Shown piece by piece: positions 44,404 to 53,097 of a stretch of DNA of 64,000 nt. Numbering within the stretch: position 1 is the stretch's first letter; each line of letters starts with the position of its first letter. The translations under genes were made by a program, and so were the position numbers. A model generated the notes under the pieces. The model worked only from the letters and a program-made list of their open reading frames with translations. It searched no databases and had not been told where the DNA came from. Source of the stretch: Sphingomonas turrisvirgatae. Its GTDB lineage: Bacteria > Pseudomonadota > Alphaproteobacteria > Sphingomonadales > Sphingomonadaceae. The DNA lies in assembly GCF_001721295.1 (NCBI RefSeq), contig NZ_MDDS01000068.1:107027-171026 (forward strand), read 5' to 3'.

Positions 44404-44928
44404 CTATCTCAGATGCGCGTCCCGCTTCTCGAACAGCGACTGGTCGGTAAAGCCGGCAACGTCAGGGCGTCCGCGGCCCAGCACCACCTGCAGATAGCAG
44501 GGCTCGTCGGTATCGTTCTGATAGCCGTGAATGACGCCGGCGGGGCATGAGATCATCTCCCACGGGCCGAGTTCGCGCGACAGGCGGTTGCCGGCCTCGT
44601 CCTCGACGAACACGGTGCATTTGCCCTGCAGGATGAAGAACACCTCCTCGACCTCATGCGTGTGCGGCGCGTTGCCCTGGCCGGGCGGGACCAGCATGAT
44701 CGAGAGCGTGAAATTGGCCGCCGGCACGATGCTCGCGTCGTCATGCTTGCCTGATGCGCCAGCGCCGATGAAGCGATGCTGGGCGCGGCGATAGCCATCG
44801 ATGCTGGCATCGGAAAAGGCGTTCCAGTCAGGGACCCGGTCGCCAAAGCGCGCGACATAGCGCGCCATGATCTGCTCGAGGCTCCAGTCGGCGATCTCGG
44901 CCGGGCGGGGGTGGCGGGCGACCTGCAT
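44404..44928 (-). CDS. cupin domain protein
   Basis: 174 residues with one cupin barrel. Metal ligands are visible in PHTHEVEEVFFILQG (two His and a Glu) and the later VIHGYQND (His). The N-terminal 60 residues (SLEQIMARYVARFGDRVPDW) are helical. It follows the FAD monooxygenase gene by 13 bases and is presumably cotranscribed. It may be a metal-dependent dioxygenase or isomerase of the same catabolic pathway, or a binding protein; the sequence does not decide. Confidence 0.8.
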   Translation of the reverse strand: MQVARHPRPAEIADWSLEQIMARYVARFGDRVPDWNAFSDASIDGYRRAQHRFIGAGASGKHDDASIVPAANFTLSIMLVPPGQGNAPHTHEVEEVFFILQGKCTVFVEDEAGNRLSRELGPWEMISCPAGVIHGYQNDTDEPCYLQVVLGRGRPDVAGFTDQSLFEKRDAHLR

Positions 44929-44941
44929 GGCTTGGCTCCTC

Positions 44942-46174
44942 TTAAAGCGTGGCTTGGGCGGCGGCGAAGCTGTCGATCATGCAGCTGCGGCGGATGAAGG
45001 CGTCGTGCAACTCGGGCGAGGCCGATGCGCGCGCAATCGCCGCCAGCTTCTGCGCGCGGATCGCCGGATCCTTTTCGCCCAGCGTCTCCTTGTTGGCGAT
45101 GCTCTGCGCTTGCACGCCATCGACCTGCGCCTTGCGCCGCTGGCGTGTGTAGCGGTCGAGCAGCGGCTGCGCCGCCTCGCCGCAGTGGAGGATCGCTTCC
45201 AGCTTGTCGGCCAGGTTCATTGCGTCGTGGATGCCGCCGTTCATCCCCATGCCGCCGACCGGATTGTTTACATGCGCGGCGTCGCCGGCCAGCAGCACGC
45301 GACCCTGGTTGAAGGTGGCGGCGATCCGCTGATGCACATGATAGAGCGCGACCGTCACGACCTCATAGGCGCCCGGCTTCGGACAGAATTTCTGCAGCCG
45401 TGCCTCGATCGCCGCCTCCGACAGCAAGTCTTCGTCGCGCTGTTCGGGCAGCGTCGGGCTGACCGCTCGCCACATGCCCGACCCATCCTCGCCGCGCGCC
45501 TTGAACAGGTTCATCCACTCGTCGGGATCGGAGAAATAGTTGCGGTTGCTGATCTGCGGGCCGATCGCGGTGAAATCGTGCCGCGTGTCGATCTTGATGA
45601 ATCGCTCCGGCCAGGTGAAGCCATCGAACGCGATATCGCTCAGCTTGCGCACCGTGCTGCGCCCGCCGTCGCAACCGACCAGATATGCGCCCTCGACCCG
45701 GTCGTGTGAGCCGTCGGCACGCTCGACGATTGCGGCCACCTGATCGGCACCCTGCTCGACAGCGACCAGCCGTGCCTCGCGCTGGATCTCGGCACCGTCA
45801 TCCTGCTTCAGCCGCGCTTCGATGGTCTCGACGATCTTGTACTGCTCCCATTGCAGCACATAGGCGTGCTCGGGCGGCGCCTGCATCTCGGGCAGCGCGA
45901 AGCGGCCGACCAGCTCACCGGTCACGCGATCGAGATAGTGGAAAACTGGCGAGACCAGCCCCTGCGCCAGTCCTTCCTCGAGCAAGCCGAGCTGATCGAG
46001 CATCGCGATCGTCGGCGGGTGGCACGATGCGGCGCGGCAGTCATGTTCGGGCGCGGCGAGTTGATCGAGCAGGATTACCGGGACGTCGCGCTGCCGCAGG
46101 GCCAGTGCGAGGACCGAGCCGACCGGTCCGGCTCCGACGATGATGACCCTGTTGCGCACGGATTGTTCTGCCAT
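44942..46174 (-). CDS. FAD-dependent aromatic monooxygenase (MhpA/PheA-like)
   Basis: This 410-residue flavoprotein hydroxylase has GAGPVGSVLAL for FAD binding, VGCDGGRSTVRK (the DG motif that contacts FAD and NADPH), and LLAGDAAHVNNPVGGMGMNG with the GD motif. It lacks the C-terminal thioredoxin-like domain of phenol hydroxylases. It would ortho-hydroxylate a phenolic or similar ring with NAD(P)H and O2. A palindromic operator candidate lies 26-42 bases upstream. Confidence 0.87.
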   Translation of the reverse strand: MAEQSVRNRVIIVGAGPVGSVLALALRQRDVPVILLDQLAAPEHDCRAASCHPPTIAMLDQLGLLEEGLAQGLVSPVFHYLDRVTGELVGRFALPEMQAPPEHAYVLQWEQYKIVETIEARLKQDDGAEIQREARLVAVEQGADQVAAIVERADGSHDRVEGAYLVGCDGGRSTVRKLSDIAFDGFTWPERFIKIDTRHDFTAIGPQISNRNYFSDPDEWMNLFKARGEDGSGMWRAVSPTLPEQRDEDLLSEAAIEARLQKFCPKPGAYEVVTVALYHVHQRIAATFNQGRVLLAGDAAHVNNPVGGMGMNGGIHDAMNLADKLEAILHCGEAAQPLLDRYTRQRRKAQVDGVQAQSIANKETLGEKDPAIRAQKLAAIARASASPELHDAFIRRSCMIDSFAAAQATL

Positions 46175-46198
46175 GCGCTAGGGCTAGCAACATCAACT

Positions 46199-46226
46199 TT
46201 GTATGACAATCATAATCTAATACAAA
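46199..46226. promoter_or_regulatory. candidate GntR-type operator upstream of the monooxygenase operon
   Basis: TTGTATGACAATCATA at 46199-46214 is identical over 16 bases to a site at 50443. A wider inverted repeat TTTGTAT ... ATACAAA spans 46198-46226. It lies between the GntR stop and the monooxygenase start. Confidence 0.7.
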
Positions 46227-46227
46227 C

Positions 46228-46926
46228 TCAGGCACGTCGGAGTGTGCCGCCTTGAGCCTCGTCGCGCAGCCGGGCGACGATTGTGTCGCGCGCCGTGCGG
46301 ATATGCTGGCCGAGCGCTTTAGCTGCCGCGTCGGCATCGCCTGCGCACACCGCATCGACGATGGCACGCCATTCGCCAAGGCCCGCCTCGACGCGTTGCG
46401 GCGCCGACATCGAGGCGAGGCGGAGATAACTCACGCGCTTGAGCAGCTGGCGCCCGGTTTCGCCCACCACCTTGCTGCGCGACCCTTCGAGGATTTCCTC
46501 GTAAAAGGCGCCGGACATTTCCGCGAGGGCGGGGAGGTCGCCCTTGGCGGCATGTTTCTCGATCGCCTTGTAGATCGTCTGCAACCGCTTCAGCGCCTTG
46601 GGATCACCGTGCGCGACGAACTGCCGGATCGCGCGAGTCTCGACCATCTCGCGCAGCGTGTAGATGTCATAGGCGTCGTCAGGGCTGAGCACCGAAACGA
46701 TGATGGCACGACGTGGGCCGGCTTCGATCAGTCCTTCCGACTGCAACTGGCGCAGCGCCTCGCGCACCGACGTGCGACTGACGCCCAGCGCTTCGCACAG
46801 TTCGCGTTCGACGAGCCGCGTGCCCGGACGATAGAGGCCCGAGGCGATCGCGCCGCGCAGTTTCTCCAGCGCATGTTCGCGCACCAATGTGGGATTGGCG
46901 ACGACGCGAAGATCCTCGATATTCAA
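46228..46926 (-). CDS. GntR family regulator, FadR/FCD subgroup
   Basis: 232 residues. The N-terminal winged helix (LEKLRGAIASGLYRPGTRLV; LGVSRTSVREALRQLQSEGL) is followed by a C-terminal all-helical FCD ligand domain (YDIYTLREMVETRAIRQFV; metal-site His residues in GQHIRTARDT). Such proteins usually repress a catabolic operon until a pathway acid binds. It lies between the aspartate dehydrogenase and monooxygenase operons on the same strand and is the best candidate to bind the repeated palindrome. Confidence 0.9.
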   Translation of the reverse strand: MNIEDLRVVANPTLVREHALEKLRGAIASGLYRPGTRLVERELCEALGVSRTSVREALRQLQSEGLIEAGPRRAIIVSVLSPDDAYDIYTLREMVETRAIRQFVAHGDPKALKRLQTIYKAIEKHAAKGDLPALAEMSGAFYEEILEGSRSKVVGETGRQLLKRVSYLRLASMSAPQRVEAGLGEWRAIVDAVCAGDADAAAKALGQHIRTARDTIVARLRDEAQGGTLRRA

Positions 46927-47007
46927 ACATGCTCTCCCAGGTCGGCGGTACGCTGTTGCCGGCGCTGTAGCAGCATTCGTCCGACGATCATATCGGGAAC
47001 CGTGTCG

Positions 47008-47799
47008 CTATCGCGCGAGCTTGGCGATCGGCCACGCCCCGCCGAGCCGCGCGCACTGCAACAGGCTGTAGCCGGTAAGAGCCGATGTCTTGGGATTGGC
47101 GGGCGAGGCGAGGGCGAGGATATCGAAGCGGAAGCGCCCGAACGCGCCCGCCGCTTCGATAACGCCCAGCGGATCGTCGACCTTCCGCGACGACACCAGC
47201 CGTACGCGCGTGCGATCGATCCCGATGCCGGCCAGCCCGATCGCGACCGAGACATTGGCATTCTTGGGATAGGCGGCGGCTGCCTCTCGCGCGCTCCCCT
47301 CGAAAAAGACCTGCTCGGCGATCGGCGAATCCAGATCGATCGACTGTTCCGCCGGGGTTCCCGCCCAGGCATGGGGCGGCTTGTACGAGGTGTACGTCAC
47401 CGTATCGATCCCGGCGAGTGCTGCAGCGACAAGGCCGTCCAGACCCGCGATCGCCCCGGCCGGCAGCAGCAAGCGCCCGCCGCCCGCCCGTTCGGCCTGG
47501 TCCAACCGCGCCGCCATCGCTGCATCGGCCAGCACGCCGACCGACGAGAGGATGCAGTCGATCCCGGCAGCGAGCAGGTCGGGTACATAGTCGCGCACGG
47601 CCTGATGCCCGGCGCATTCGATCACCACGTCGGGACGCGCGGCGATCAGCGCGGCAGCGTCGTGGACGGCGTTCGGCGCAGCGCGACGGGGCCGCACCAG
47701 CGTGGCGACGAGCTTATCGCGCTCGCCCAGACGGTCGAGCGCGGCGGCGATCTCTTCGCCGATCGCGCCATAGCCGATCAGCCCGATCCGCTCGGTCAT
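47008..47799 (-). CDS. aspartate dehydrogenase family enzyme (NadX/AspDH)
   Basis: 263 residues. The N-terminal Rossmann motif is GLIGYGAIGEEIAAAL; VIECAGHQAVRDY and VGVLAD follow. The catalytic domain has SYKPPHAWAGTP and FFEGSAREAAAAYPKNANVS then GLAGIGIDRTRV. AspDH oxidises L-aspartate to iminosuccinate with NAD(P), or runs in reverse. No nadA or nadB is nearby, so a role in a catabolic pathway is more likely than NAD synthesis. The start overlaps the amidohydrolase stop by 4 bases. Confidence 0.88.
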   Translation of the reverse strand: MTERIGLIGYGAIGEEIAAALDRLGERDKLVATLVRPRRAAPNAVHDAAALIAARPDVVIECAGHQAVRDYVPDLLAAGIDCILSSVGVLADAAMAARLDQAERAGGGRLLLPAGAIAGLDGLVAAALAGIDTVTYTSYKPPHAWAGTPAEQSIDLDSPIAEQVFFEGSAREAAAAYPKNANVSVAIGLAGIGIDRTRVRLVSSRKVDDPLGVIEAAGAFGRFRFDILALASPANPKTSALTGYSLLQCARLGGAWPIAKLAR

Positions 47800-49103
47800 G
47801 GGTTCACCAGCTTCGCCGGCAGTTCGACGCCGTTCGCCTTGTGCACGACGCCGCCCTTCATGACGAACTCCACGCGTTCCAGCACGGTGATGTCCGCCAG
47901 CGGATCGCCCGCCACCGCGATGATGTCGGCATAGCGGCCCGGGGTGATCTTGCCGATCTCGGCCGATCCGATCAGGTCCGCGCCATTGGCCGTCGCGGCC
48001 ATCAGCGCGTCGATCGGCGCGACCCCGGCCTTGACCATCAGCCCGGCCTCCTTGGGGTTTTCGCCCAGCCCGGTGTCGCTGCCCATCACGATCTTCACCC
48101 CGGCCTTGTAGGCGTTGGTCAGCTTGGCGCTGCCGGTGCCCATCGCCAGCACTTTCGCGCGGGTCGAAGCGCTCATCGAGTCCGGCCGCTGCGTCGCCGC
48201 TTCATGCAGCTTGTGCGTGGTCAGCAGCGTCGCGACGAAATAGGTGCCATGCTGTTTCATCAGCGCCCAGCTTTCGGCATCGGCATAGGTGCCATGCTCG
48301 ATCGAATCCGCGCCCAGGCGCACGGCCGCATCGATCGAACTCTTTCCATGGCCGTGCGCGGCGAGTTTCAGGCCCATGCCATGCGCGGCATCGACCGCAG
48401 CCTTGATCTCGGCGTCGCTCATCAGCTTGGCCTTGGGATCGTCGCCGGTGCTCACGACCCCGCCCGACGGCAGGATCTTGATTACGCTCGCGCCCATCTT
48501 GTGTTCCTTGCGGGCGAGCGCCGTCACAGCGTCCGGTCCGTCGGCCAGTCCGGCGCCGTGCGAGGGGCGGCTAACATCGCTGGCCAGGCCGCGCGCCCAG
48601 TCGTTATGCCCGCCGGTGGGTCCGATCGCCTCGCCCGCGACCCACATGCGCGGACCGGCGACCGATCCGCGGTCGATCGCTGTCTTGAGCGCGATATCCG
48701 CACCGTACAGCCCGCCAAGATCGCGGATCGTCGTGACGCCCGATTGCAGGATCGCGCGTGCATTCACGGTGGCGACCAGCACGGTATCCATCGGCGAATA
48801 GGTCATCGTCTTGGCGATGCCGTTGCCGGTGCGCGGCAGCGAAGTGATGTGCGTATGCGAATCGATCAGGCCGGGCAGGACGGTCTTGTCCTTAAGGTCG
48901 ATCACTTCGGCATCGGCCGGGGTCTCGTATCCGGGCCGCACAGCGACGATCCGATCGTCCTTGATGACGATCGTCGCCGGCCCCTGAATGGCGCGCCGTT
49001 CGCCATCGAACAGCCGCCCCGCATGGATCACGCGATCCTGCGCCAGCGCTGGGGCACCCAGCAGCGCTGCGATCATTGTGCCGCAAAGTATCCAGGTTCG
49101 CAT
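47796..49103 (-). CDS. exported metal-dependent amidohydrolase
   Basis: 435 residues with a Sec signal peptide (ILCGTMIAALLGAPALAQ). The amidohydrolase barrel has LPGLIDSHTHIT (metal His pair), VIKILPSGG (bridging Lys), KLAAHGHGK, SIEHGTY and VMGSDTG (metal Asp). It is closest to the imidazolonepropionase-like and Xaa-Pro dipeptidase-like exported members. It should cleave an amide, ester or lactam bond in the periplasm before uptake by the MFS transporter encoded upstream in the same operon. The substrate is unknown. Confidence 0.87.
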   Translation of the reverse strand: MRTWILCGTMIAALLGAPALAQDRVIHAGRLFDGERRAIQGPATIVIKDDRIVAVRPGYETPADAEVIDLKDKTVLPGLIDSHTHITSLPRTGNGIAKTMTYSPMDTVLVATVNARAILQSGVTTIRDLGGLYGADIALKTAIDRGSVAGPRMWVAGEAIGPTGGHNDWARGLASDVSRPSHGAGLADGPDAVTALARKEHKMGASVIKILPSGGVVSTGDDPKAKLMSDAEIKAAVDAAHGMGLKLAAHGHGKSSIDAAVRLGADSIEHGTYADAESWALMKQHGTYFVATLLTTHKLHEAATQRPDSMSASTRAKVLAMGTGSAKLTNAYKAGVKIVMGSDTGLGENPKEAGLMVKAGVAPIDALMAATANGADLIGSAEIGKITPGRYADIIAVAGDPLADITVLERVEFVMKGGVVHKANGVELPAKLVNP

Positions 49104-49140
49104 GCCGCCTCCGCTTGTCGTTCAGGTTGGAAATTGAGGG

Positions 49141-50370
49141 TCAGGTGGTCGTGACCTGCCCGCCGCGCTCGCGCTGATCATAGGGGCTGAGCAGCATCAC
49201 GAGGCCGGCCGCCAACACGCAGATCGGCACGCCGACCGCCAGGATTGCGGTGTAGGAACCGGTCGCGTCGAACACGAAGCCGAACGCCAGCGGTCCAAGG
49301 CCCATCGCCACCATCACCGCCGCGAACAGCGTCGAGAAGATCTGCGCGAAGCAGCGCAAACCGAAGTATCGGCTGGTGAGATAGGCCAGCATGTCTACCT
49401 CGGCGCCCAGGCTGCCGCCCAGCAGCAGCGCGGCGGGCAGGAATGCCCAGAGCGGGAGCGGAAAGGCCAGCAGCGCCAGACCCACCGCCGACAGGCCAAA
49501 GAACAGGAGCGCGATGCGCCGCGCATCGAACTTGTCGAGCATGAACCCGATGAGCAGCCGCCCGCCGAATGCCGCCATGCCGAACACCGAGGCGATGCCC
49601 GCCGCTTCCGCCGCCGTCAAGCCGCGGTCCTGCAGCAACGGGACGAGGTGCGGGATCAGCCCATAGAGGACGAAGGCGAGGACGACGAAGATGCCGCCAA
49701 GCACCCAGAAATCGGCCTTGCGCATCGCTTCGCCCATCGTGTCGCCCAGAGTGCCGCGCCTGGCGTCCGGCTGGTCGTGGGGCGCGTCATGCTCGGGCGC
49801 GTCATGCAGCGCAAAGAGGACGAGCGGCAGCGTGCCGAGCAGCAGCAGGCCGGCAAGGCCCAGATAGCCGGCCCGCCAGCCGCCCCAGTCCACCAGTGCC
49901 TGAGTCAACACCGGGACATAGGCGAAGCCAAGGCCCGTGCCGCTGCCGGCGATCCCGATCGCCAGCCCGCGGCGATGATCGAACCAGCCGGTGATGATCC
50001 GCATATAGGCGGTGCTGTTGGTGCCCACCGCGATCGTCCCCATCGCGATATAGCAGACCAGGAACTGCCAATAGGCGGTGGCGAAGGAGAGGCCGGCCAT
50101 GCACAAGGCGAGCAGCGCGATCGAAGGGATCAGCACGCGTCGCGCGCCCAGCACGTCGATCGCTTTGCCCGCGATCGGCATGCATGCCGCCGTGCTCAGC
50201 ATCATCAACGACACCGCCGCGCTGATCGCGGTGCGGGTCCAGCCGAATTCGCGGGCGAGCGGCTCGGCTACGACGCCTAGCGAGGCGAGCCCGAACGCGG
50301 CCGGGCCGGTGGAAATGCCGAACAGGCTGATCGCGACGACCAGCCAACCTTGATTGCGCGCTTGCATCAT
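49141..50370 (-). CDS. MFS transporter, anion/aromatic acid type
   Basis: 409 residues with twelve membrane helices in two sixes. The inter-helix 2-3 loop carries GKAIDVLGARRVL and the matching loop in the second half GRLLIGFMLDKFDARRI. It resembles monocarboxylate/oxalate-type MFS permeases, which import organic acids. First gene of the operon MFS, amidohydrolase, aspartate dehydrogenase. The conserved palindrome lies 74-90 bases upstream. Confidence 0.9.
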   Translation of the reverse strand: MMQARNQGWLVVAISLFGISTGPAAFGLASLGVVAEPLAREFGWTRTAISAAVSLMMLSTAACMPIAGKAIDVLGARRVLIPSIALLALCMAGLSFATAYWQFLVCYIAMGTIAVGTNSTAYMRIITGWFDHRRGLAIGIAGSGTGLGFAYVPVLTQALVDWGGWRAGYLGLAGLLLLGTLPLVLFALHDAPEHDAPHDQPDARRGTLGDTMGEAMRKADFWVLGGIFVVLAFVLYGLIPHLVPLLQDRGLTAAEAAGIASVFGMAAFGGRLLIGFMLDKFDARRIALLFFGLSAVGLALLAFPLPLWAFLPAALLLGGSLGAEVDMLAYLTSRYFGLRCFAQIFSTLFAAVMVAMGLGPLAFGFVFDATGSYTAILAVGVPICVLAAGLVMLLSPYDQRERGGQVTTT

Positions 50371-50442
50371 CGGGAGCCCTTTTGCCGGCTGTTCCGCCGG
50401 TCTCCCGCTAACGATAACCGCGCATCGACCCCTGTCAATTCA

Positions 50443-50460
50443 TTGTATGACAATCATACA
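50443..50460. promoter_or_regulatory. candidate GntR-type operator upstream of the MFS operon
   Basis: TGTATGA-CAA-TCATACA (50444-50460) is a perfect 7-bp inverted repeat and contains the same 16 bases as the site at 46199. It directly abuts the stop codon of the 211-residue GntR gene and precedes the MFS gene. Confidence 0.78.
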
Positions 50461-51096
50461 CTAATCGGGCCGTCGCTGGCCGACCTGCTCGATCGCATCA
50501 AGGAAGAGGTGGGTCGCCGAGACTGCGGCATCGGCATCGCCCGACCGAATGGCTTCGACGAGCTGCCGGTCTGCCTTCAGCGTCAGGTCGCGATAAGCCT
50601 CGACCGCGTACAGCCGCTCCCGTCCGACCCGAAAGCTGTCGTCGACCAGTTCCGCGCAGCGCGCCAGCAGGCGGTTTCCCGCGAGCACGCGAACGGCGTC
50701 ACGCAGCGCATAATGCGCCTGCGCAAAGGCTTGTGGTTCGTCATCCGCATGCGCGGCCTCGGCAGCGGCCAGTTCGGCCTCGAGCGTATCGCGCGGCGCA
50801 GTCTGCGCAGTAGCGAGCGCTGCCAGGCGGGCAATCTCGACATCCAGCAGCCGCCGCGCATCGATCCGCTCGAAAAAGGTGCGGCGATCGTCATGCGGCA
50901 CGCCGAAGCCGCGCTCGGCTTTTTCCAGCACGCCCTCCCGCGCCAGGCGGATCAATGCCTCGCGCACCGGCGTCCGCGACACCGCGAAGCGCTCCGCCAC
51001 CTCGACCTCCAGCAAGCGCTGGCCCGGCACGATCATGCCCTGATCAATTGCCTGCCGCAGTTGCGCATAGACGCGATCGCTCGCCCGTCCAGCCAT
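50461..51096 (-). CDS. GntR family regulator, FCD subgroup
   Basis: 211 residues with a winged helix (AQLRQAIDQGMIVPGQRLLE; FAVSRTPVREALIRLAREGV) and an FCD domain (AHYALRDAVRVLAGNRLLAR). It is divergent from the TauD-type gene, with a large inverted repeat in the 114-base gap, which suggests it controls that gene and itself. The MFS operon lies downstream on the same strand. Confidence 0.9.
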   Translation of the reverse strand: MAGRASDRVYAQLRQAIDQGMIVPGQRLLEVEVAERFAVSRTPVREALIRLAREGVLEKAERGFGVPHDDRRTFFERIDARRLLDVEIARLAALATAQTAPRDTLEAELAAAEAAHADDEPQAFAQAHYALRDAVRVLAGNRLLARCAELVDDSFRVGRERLYAVEAYRDLTLKADRQLVEAIRSGDADAAVSATHLFLDAIEQVGQRRPD

Positions 51097-51171
51097 TTAC
51101 GTCGCTTGCCCCATACCTGCCGGATGTAACCGCGTGACACGCATTCGCCTAGGCTTGCCAGTCACTGCAGC

Positions 51172-51195
51172 AGTGTATACATCCGTGTATACACT
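51172..51195. promoter_or_regulatory. candidate operator between gntR and the TauD-type gene
   Basis: AGTGTATAC, 6 bases, GTATACACT form a perfect 9-bp inverted repeat, and each half contains the palindrome GTATAC. It sits 4-27 bases before the likely ribosome site of the TauD-type gene, where a bound regulator would block transcription or initiation. Confidence 0.75.
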
Positions 51196-51210
51196 ATAGT
51201 GGAGCATGCC

Positions 51211-52032
51211 GTGGCCTATCGCACGATTACCGCCGACCCGCTGACGCCGCGCATCGGGGCGATCATTTCCGGGGTCGATCTGACCGCACCGCTGAATCCT
51301 GAACAAATTGAGGATCTGCATCAGGCGATTGCGGACCATCAGGTGATCTTCTTCCACAACCAGCCGCTCGACCCGGCGTCGCTGAAGCGGCTGGGGCAGC
51401 ATTTCGGCAACCTTCAGGCGCATGCGCTCAAGGGGCTTCCCGACCACCCCGAGGTGCGCAAGCTGCACGCCGACGAGACGTCGAAGCATGTCGCGGGCGA
51501 GGAATGGCACAGTGACATGACCTGCGCGAAAAAGCCGCCAATGGGCAGCATCCTCTATCTCCACACGCTGCCGACGATGGGCGGGGACACCGCATTCTCC
51601 AGCATGTACGCCGCATATGATGCGCTGTCCGATCGCATGAAAGCGTATCTGGAGGGGCTGACCGCAGTGCATGACGGGCGGCTGGCATTCGGCCGGTTCG
51701 ATCCAACCGGCCAGTATCCGATCGCAACGCACCCGGTGATCCGCGTGCATCCGGTGACGGGCAAGAAGGTGCTGTTCGTCAACAAGGGCTTCACCAGCCA
51801 CATCAACGAACTGCCGCCCGCGGAAAGCCAAGCGGTACTCGACTTCCTCTATCGCCATGTCGAGAACGCCTATTTCCAATGCCGCTTCAAATGGGAGCAG
51901 CATTCGGTGGCATTCTGGGACAATCGCTGCACCCAGCATCTCGCGATCTGGGATTATTACCCGCAGGTCCGCTCGGGCTTTCGCGTGCAGATCGAGGACG
52001 TTCCGGGCCAGGAAGAAGCGTTGGCCGCCTGA
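51211..52032 (+). CDS. TauD/TfdA family alpha-ketoglutarate-dependent dioxygenase
   Basis: 273 residues from a GTG with GTGGAG upstream; a GTG at 51199 is an alternative. Iron ligands are in EEWHSDMTC (His-x-Asp) and the distal His in NRCTQHLAIWDYYP. The 2-oxoglutarate-binding Arg is in RSGFRVQIED. Family members oxidise taurine, aryloxyacetates or alkyl sulfates, with release of sulfite or an aldehyde. It stands alone on the plus strand, opposite its GntR regulator, and probably performs an entry step for the nearby pathway. Confidence 0.9.
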   Translation: MAYRTITADPLTPRIGAIISGVDLTAPLNPEQIEDLHQAIADHQVIFFHNQPLDPASLKRLGQHFGNLQAHALKGLPDHPEVRKLHADETSKHVAGEEWHSDMTCAKKPPMGSILYLHTLPTMGGDTAFSSMYAAYDALSDRMKAYLEGLTAVHDGRLAFGRFDPTGQYPIATHPVIRVHPVTGKKVLFVNKGFTSHINELPPAESQAVLDFLYRHVENAYFQCRFKWEQHSVAFWDNRCTQHLAIWDYYPQVRSGFRVQIEDVPGQEEALAA

Positions 52033-52074
52033 TCGGTCAGGGCGGCGGCGCGACCGTCGCGCCGCTGCAGCCCC

Positions 52075-53097
52075 TCACCGCTGCGTCAGGTCCAGCGCCA
52101 CGTCGACGATCATGTCTTCCTGCCCGCCGACCATCTTGCGACGGCCCACCTCGGTCAGGATCGTTCGTGTATCGAGGCCATAGTCGCTCGCCGCTTTCTC
52201 GGCATGGCGCAGGAAGCTGGAATATACGCCCGCATAGCCCAGCGTCAGCGTTTCGCGATCGACGCGTACCGGGCGATCCTGAAGCGGCCGTACCAGCTCC
52301 TCCGCCGTATCCATCAGCGCGTACAGGTCGCAGCCATGGTTCCAGCCGCAGCGATCGGCGGCGGCGATGAACACTTCGAGCGGCGCATTGCCCGCGCCGG
52401 CGCCCATGCCGGCGAGCGAGGCATCGACCCGGATCGCGCCATTTTCGACCGCCGCCATCGAATTGGCGACGCCGAGCGACAGGTTGTGGTGCGCATGGAC
52501 GCCGCGCTGCGTCTCGGGCTTGAGCACGCGGTCGTACGCCTGCAATCGCGCGGCGTAATCCGCCATGTTCATCGCGCCGCCGCTGTCGGTCACATAGACG
52601 CAATGCGCGCCATAGCTCTCCATCAGCTTGGCCTGCTGCGCGAGCGACTCGGGGTCGCTCATATGGCTCATCATCAGAAAGCCGGACACGTCCATGCCCA
52701 GGCCGCGTGCCGCCTCGATATGCTGTTTCGACACATCCGCCTCGGTGCAATGCGTCGCGATGCGCACCGAACGCACGCCCATTTCATAGGCGTGCTTCAA
52801 GTCATGGACGGTCCCAATGCCGGGCAGGAGCAGCGTGGTCAGCACGCTATGTTCCAGCACTTCGGCCACCGCGCCGATCCAGTCCCAATCGGTATGCGCG
52901 CCAAAGCCATAGTTGAACGAGCTGCCCTGCAGCCCATCCCCATGCGATACTTCGATCGCATCGACCTTGGCCCGGTCGAGCGCACGGGCGATCGCCTTCA
53001 CATGATCCAGGCCATATTGATGCCGGATCGCGTGCATGCCGTCGCGCAGCGTCACGTCCTGAATGTACAGCTTGGTGCTGGTGGGATCGAAGCTCAT
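52075..53097 (-). CDS. mhpE: 4-hydroxy-2-oxovalerate aldolase
   Basis: 340 residues. [15 protein letters not shown] has the catalytic Arg and metal Asp, EVSHGDGL follows, and [14 protein letters not shown] holds the metal His pair. [19 protein letters not shown] and [15 protein letters not shown] segments complete the DmpG/MhpE family pattern. It cleaves 4-hydroxy-2-oxovalerate to pyruvate and acetaldehyde, which is channelled to the dehydrogenase encoded just upstream. The start overlaps that gene's stop by 4 bases. Confidence 0.95.
   Translation of the reverse strand: MSFDPTSTKLYIQDVTLRDGMHAIRHQYGLDHVKAIARALDRAKVDAIEVSHGDGLQGSSFNYGFGAHTDWDWIGAVAEVLEHSVLTTLLLPGIGTVHDLKHAYEMGVRSVRIATHCTEADVSKQHIEAARGLGMDVSGFLMMSHMSDPESLAQQAKLMESYGAHCVYVTDSGGAMNMADYAARLQAYDRVLKPETQRGVHAHHNLSLGVANSMAAVENGAIRVDASLAGMGAGAGNAPLEVFIAAADRCGWNHGCDLYALMDTAEELVRPLQDRPVRVDRETLTLGYAGVYSSFLRHAEKAASDYGLDTRTILTEVGRRKMVGGQEDMIVDVALDLTQR

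Noticed and set aside
47008..47799. NAD biosynthesis role for the aspartate dehydrogenase
   Set aside because: No nadA or nadC is near, and it is coupled to an exported amidohydrolase and an MFS transporter, which favours a catabolic role.
46252..49154. Long plus-strand open frames (560 and 578 residues)
   Set aside because: They are antisense to the GntR, aspartate dehydrogenase and amidohydrolase genes, which have clear motifs and coupled starts.
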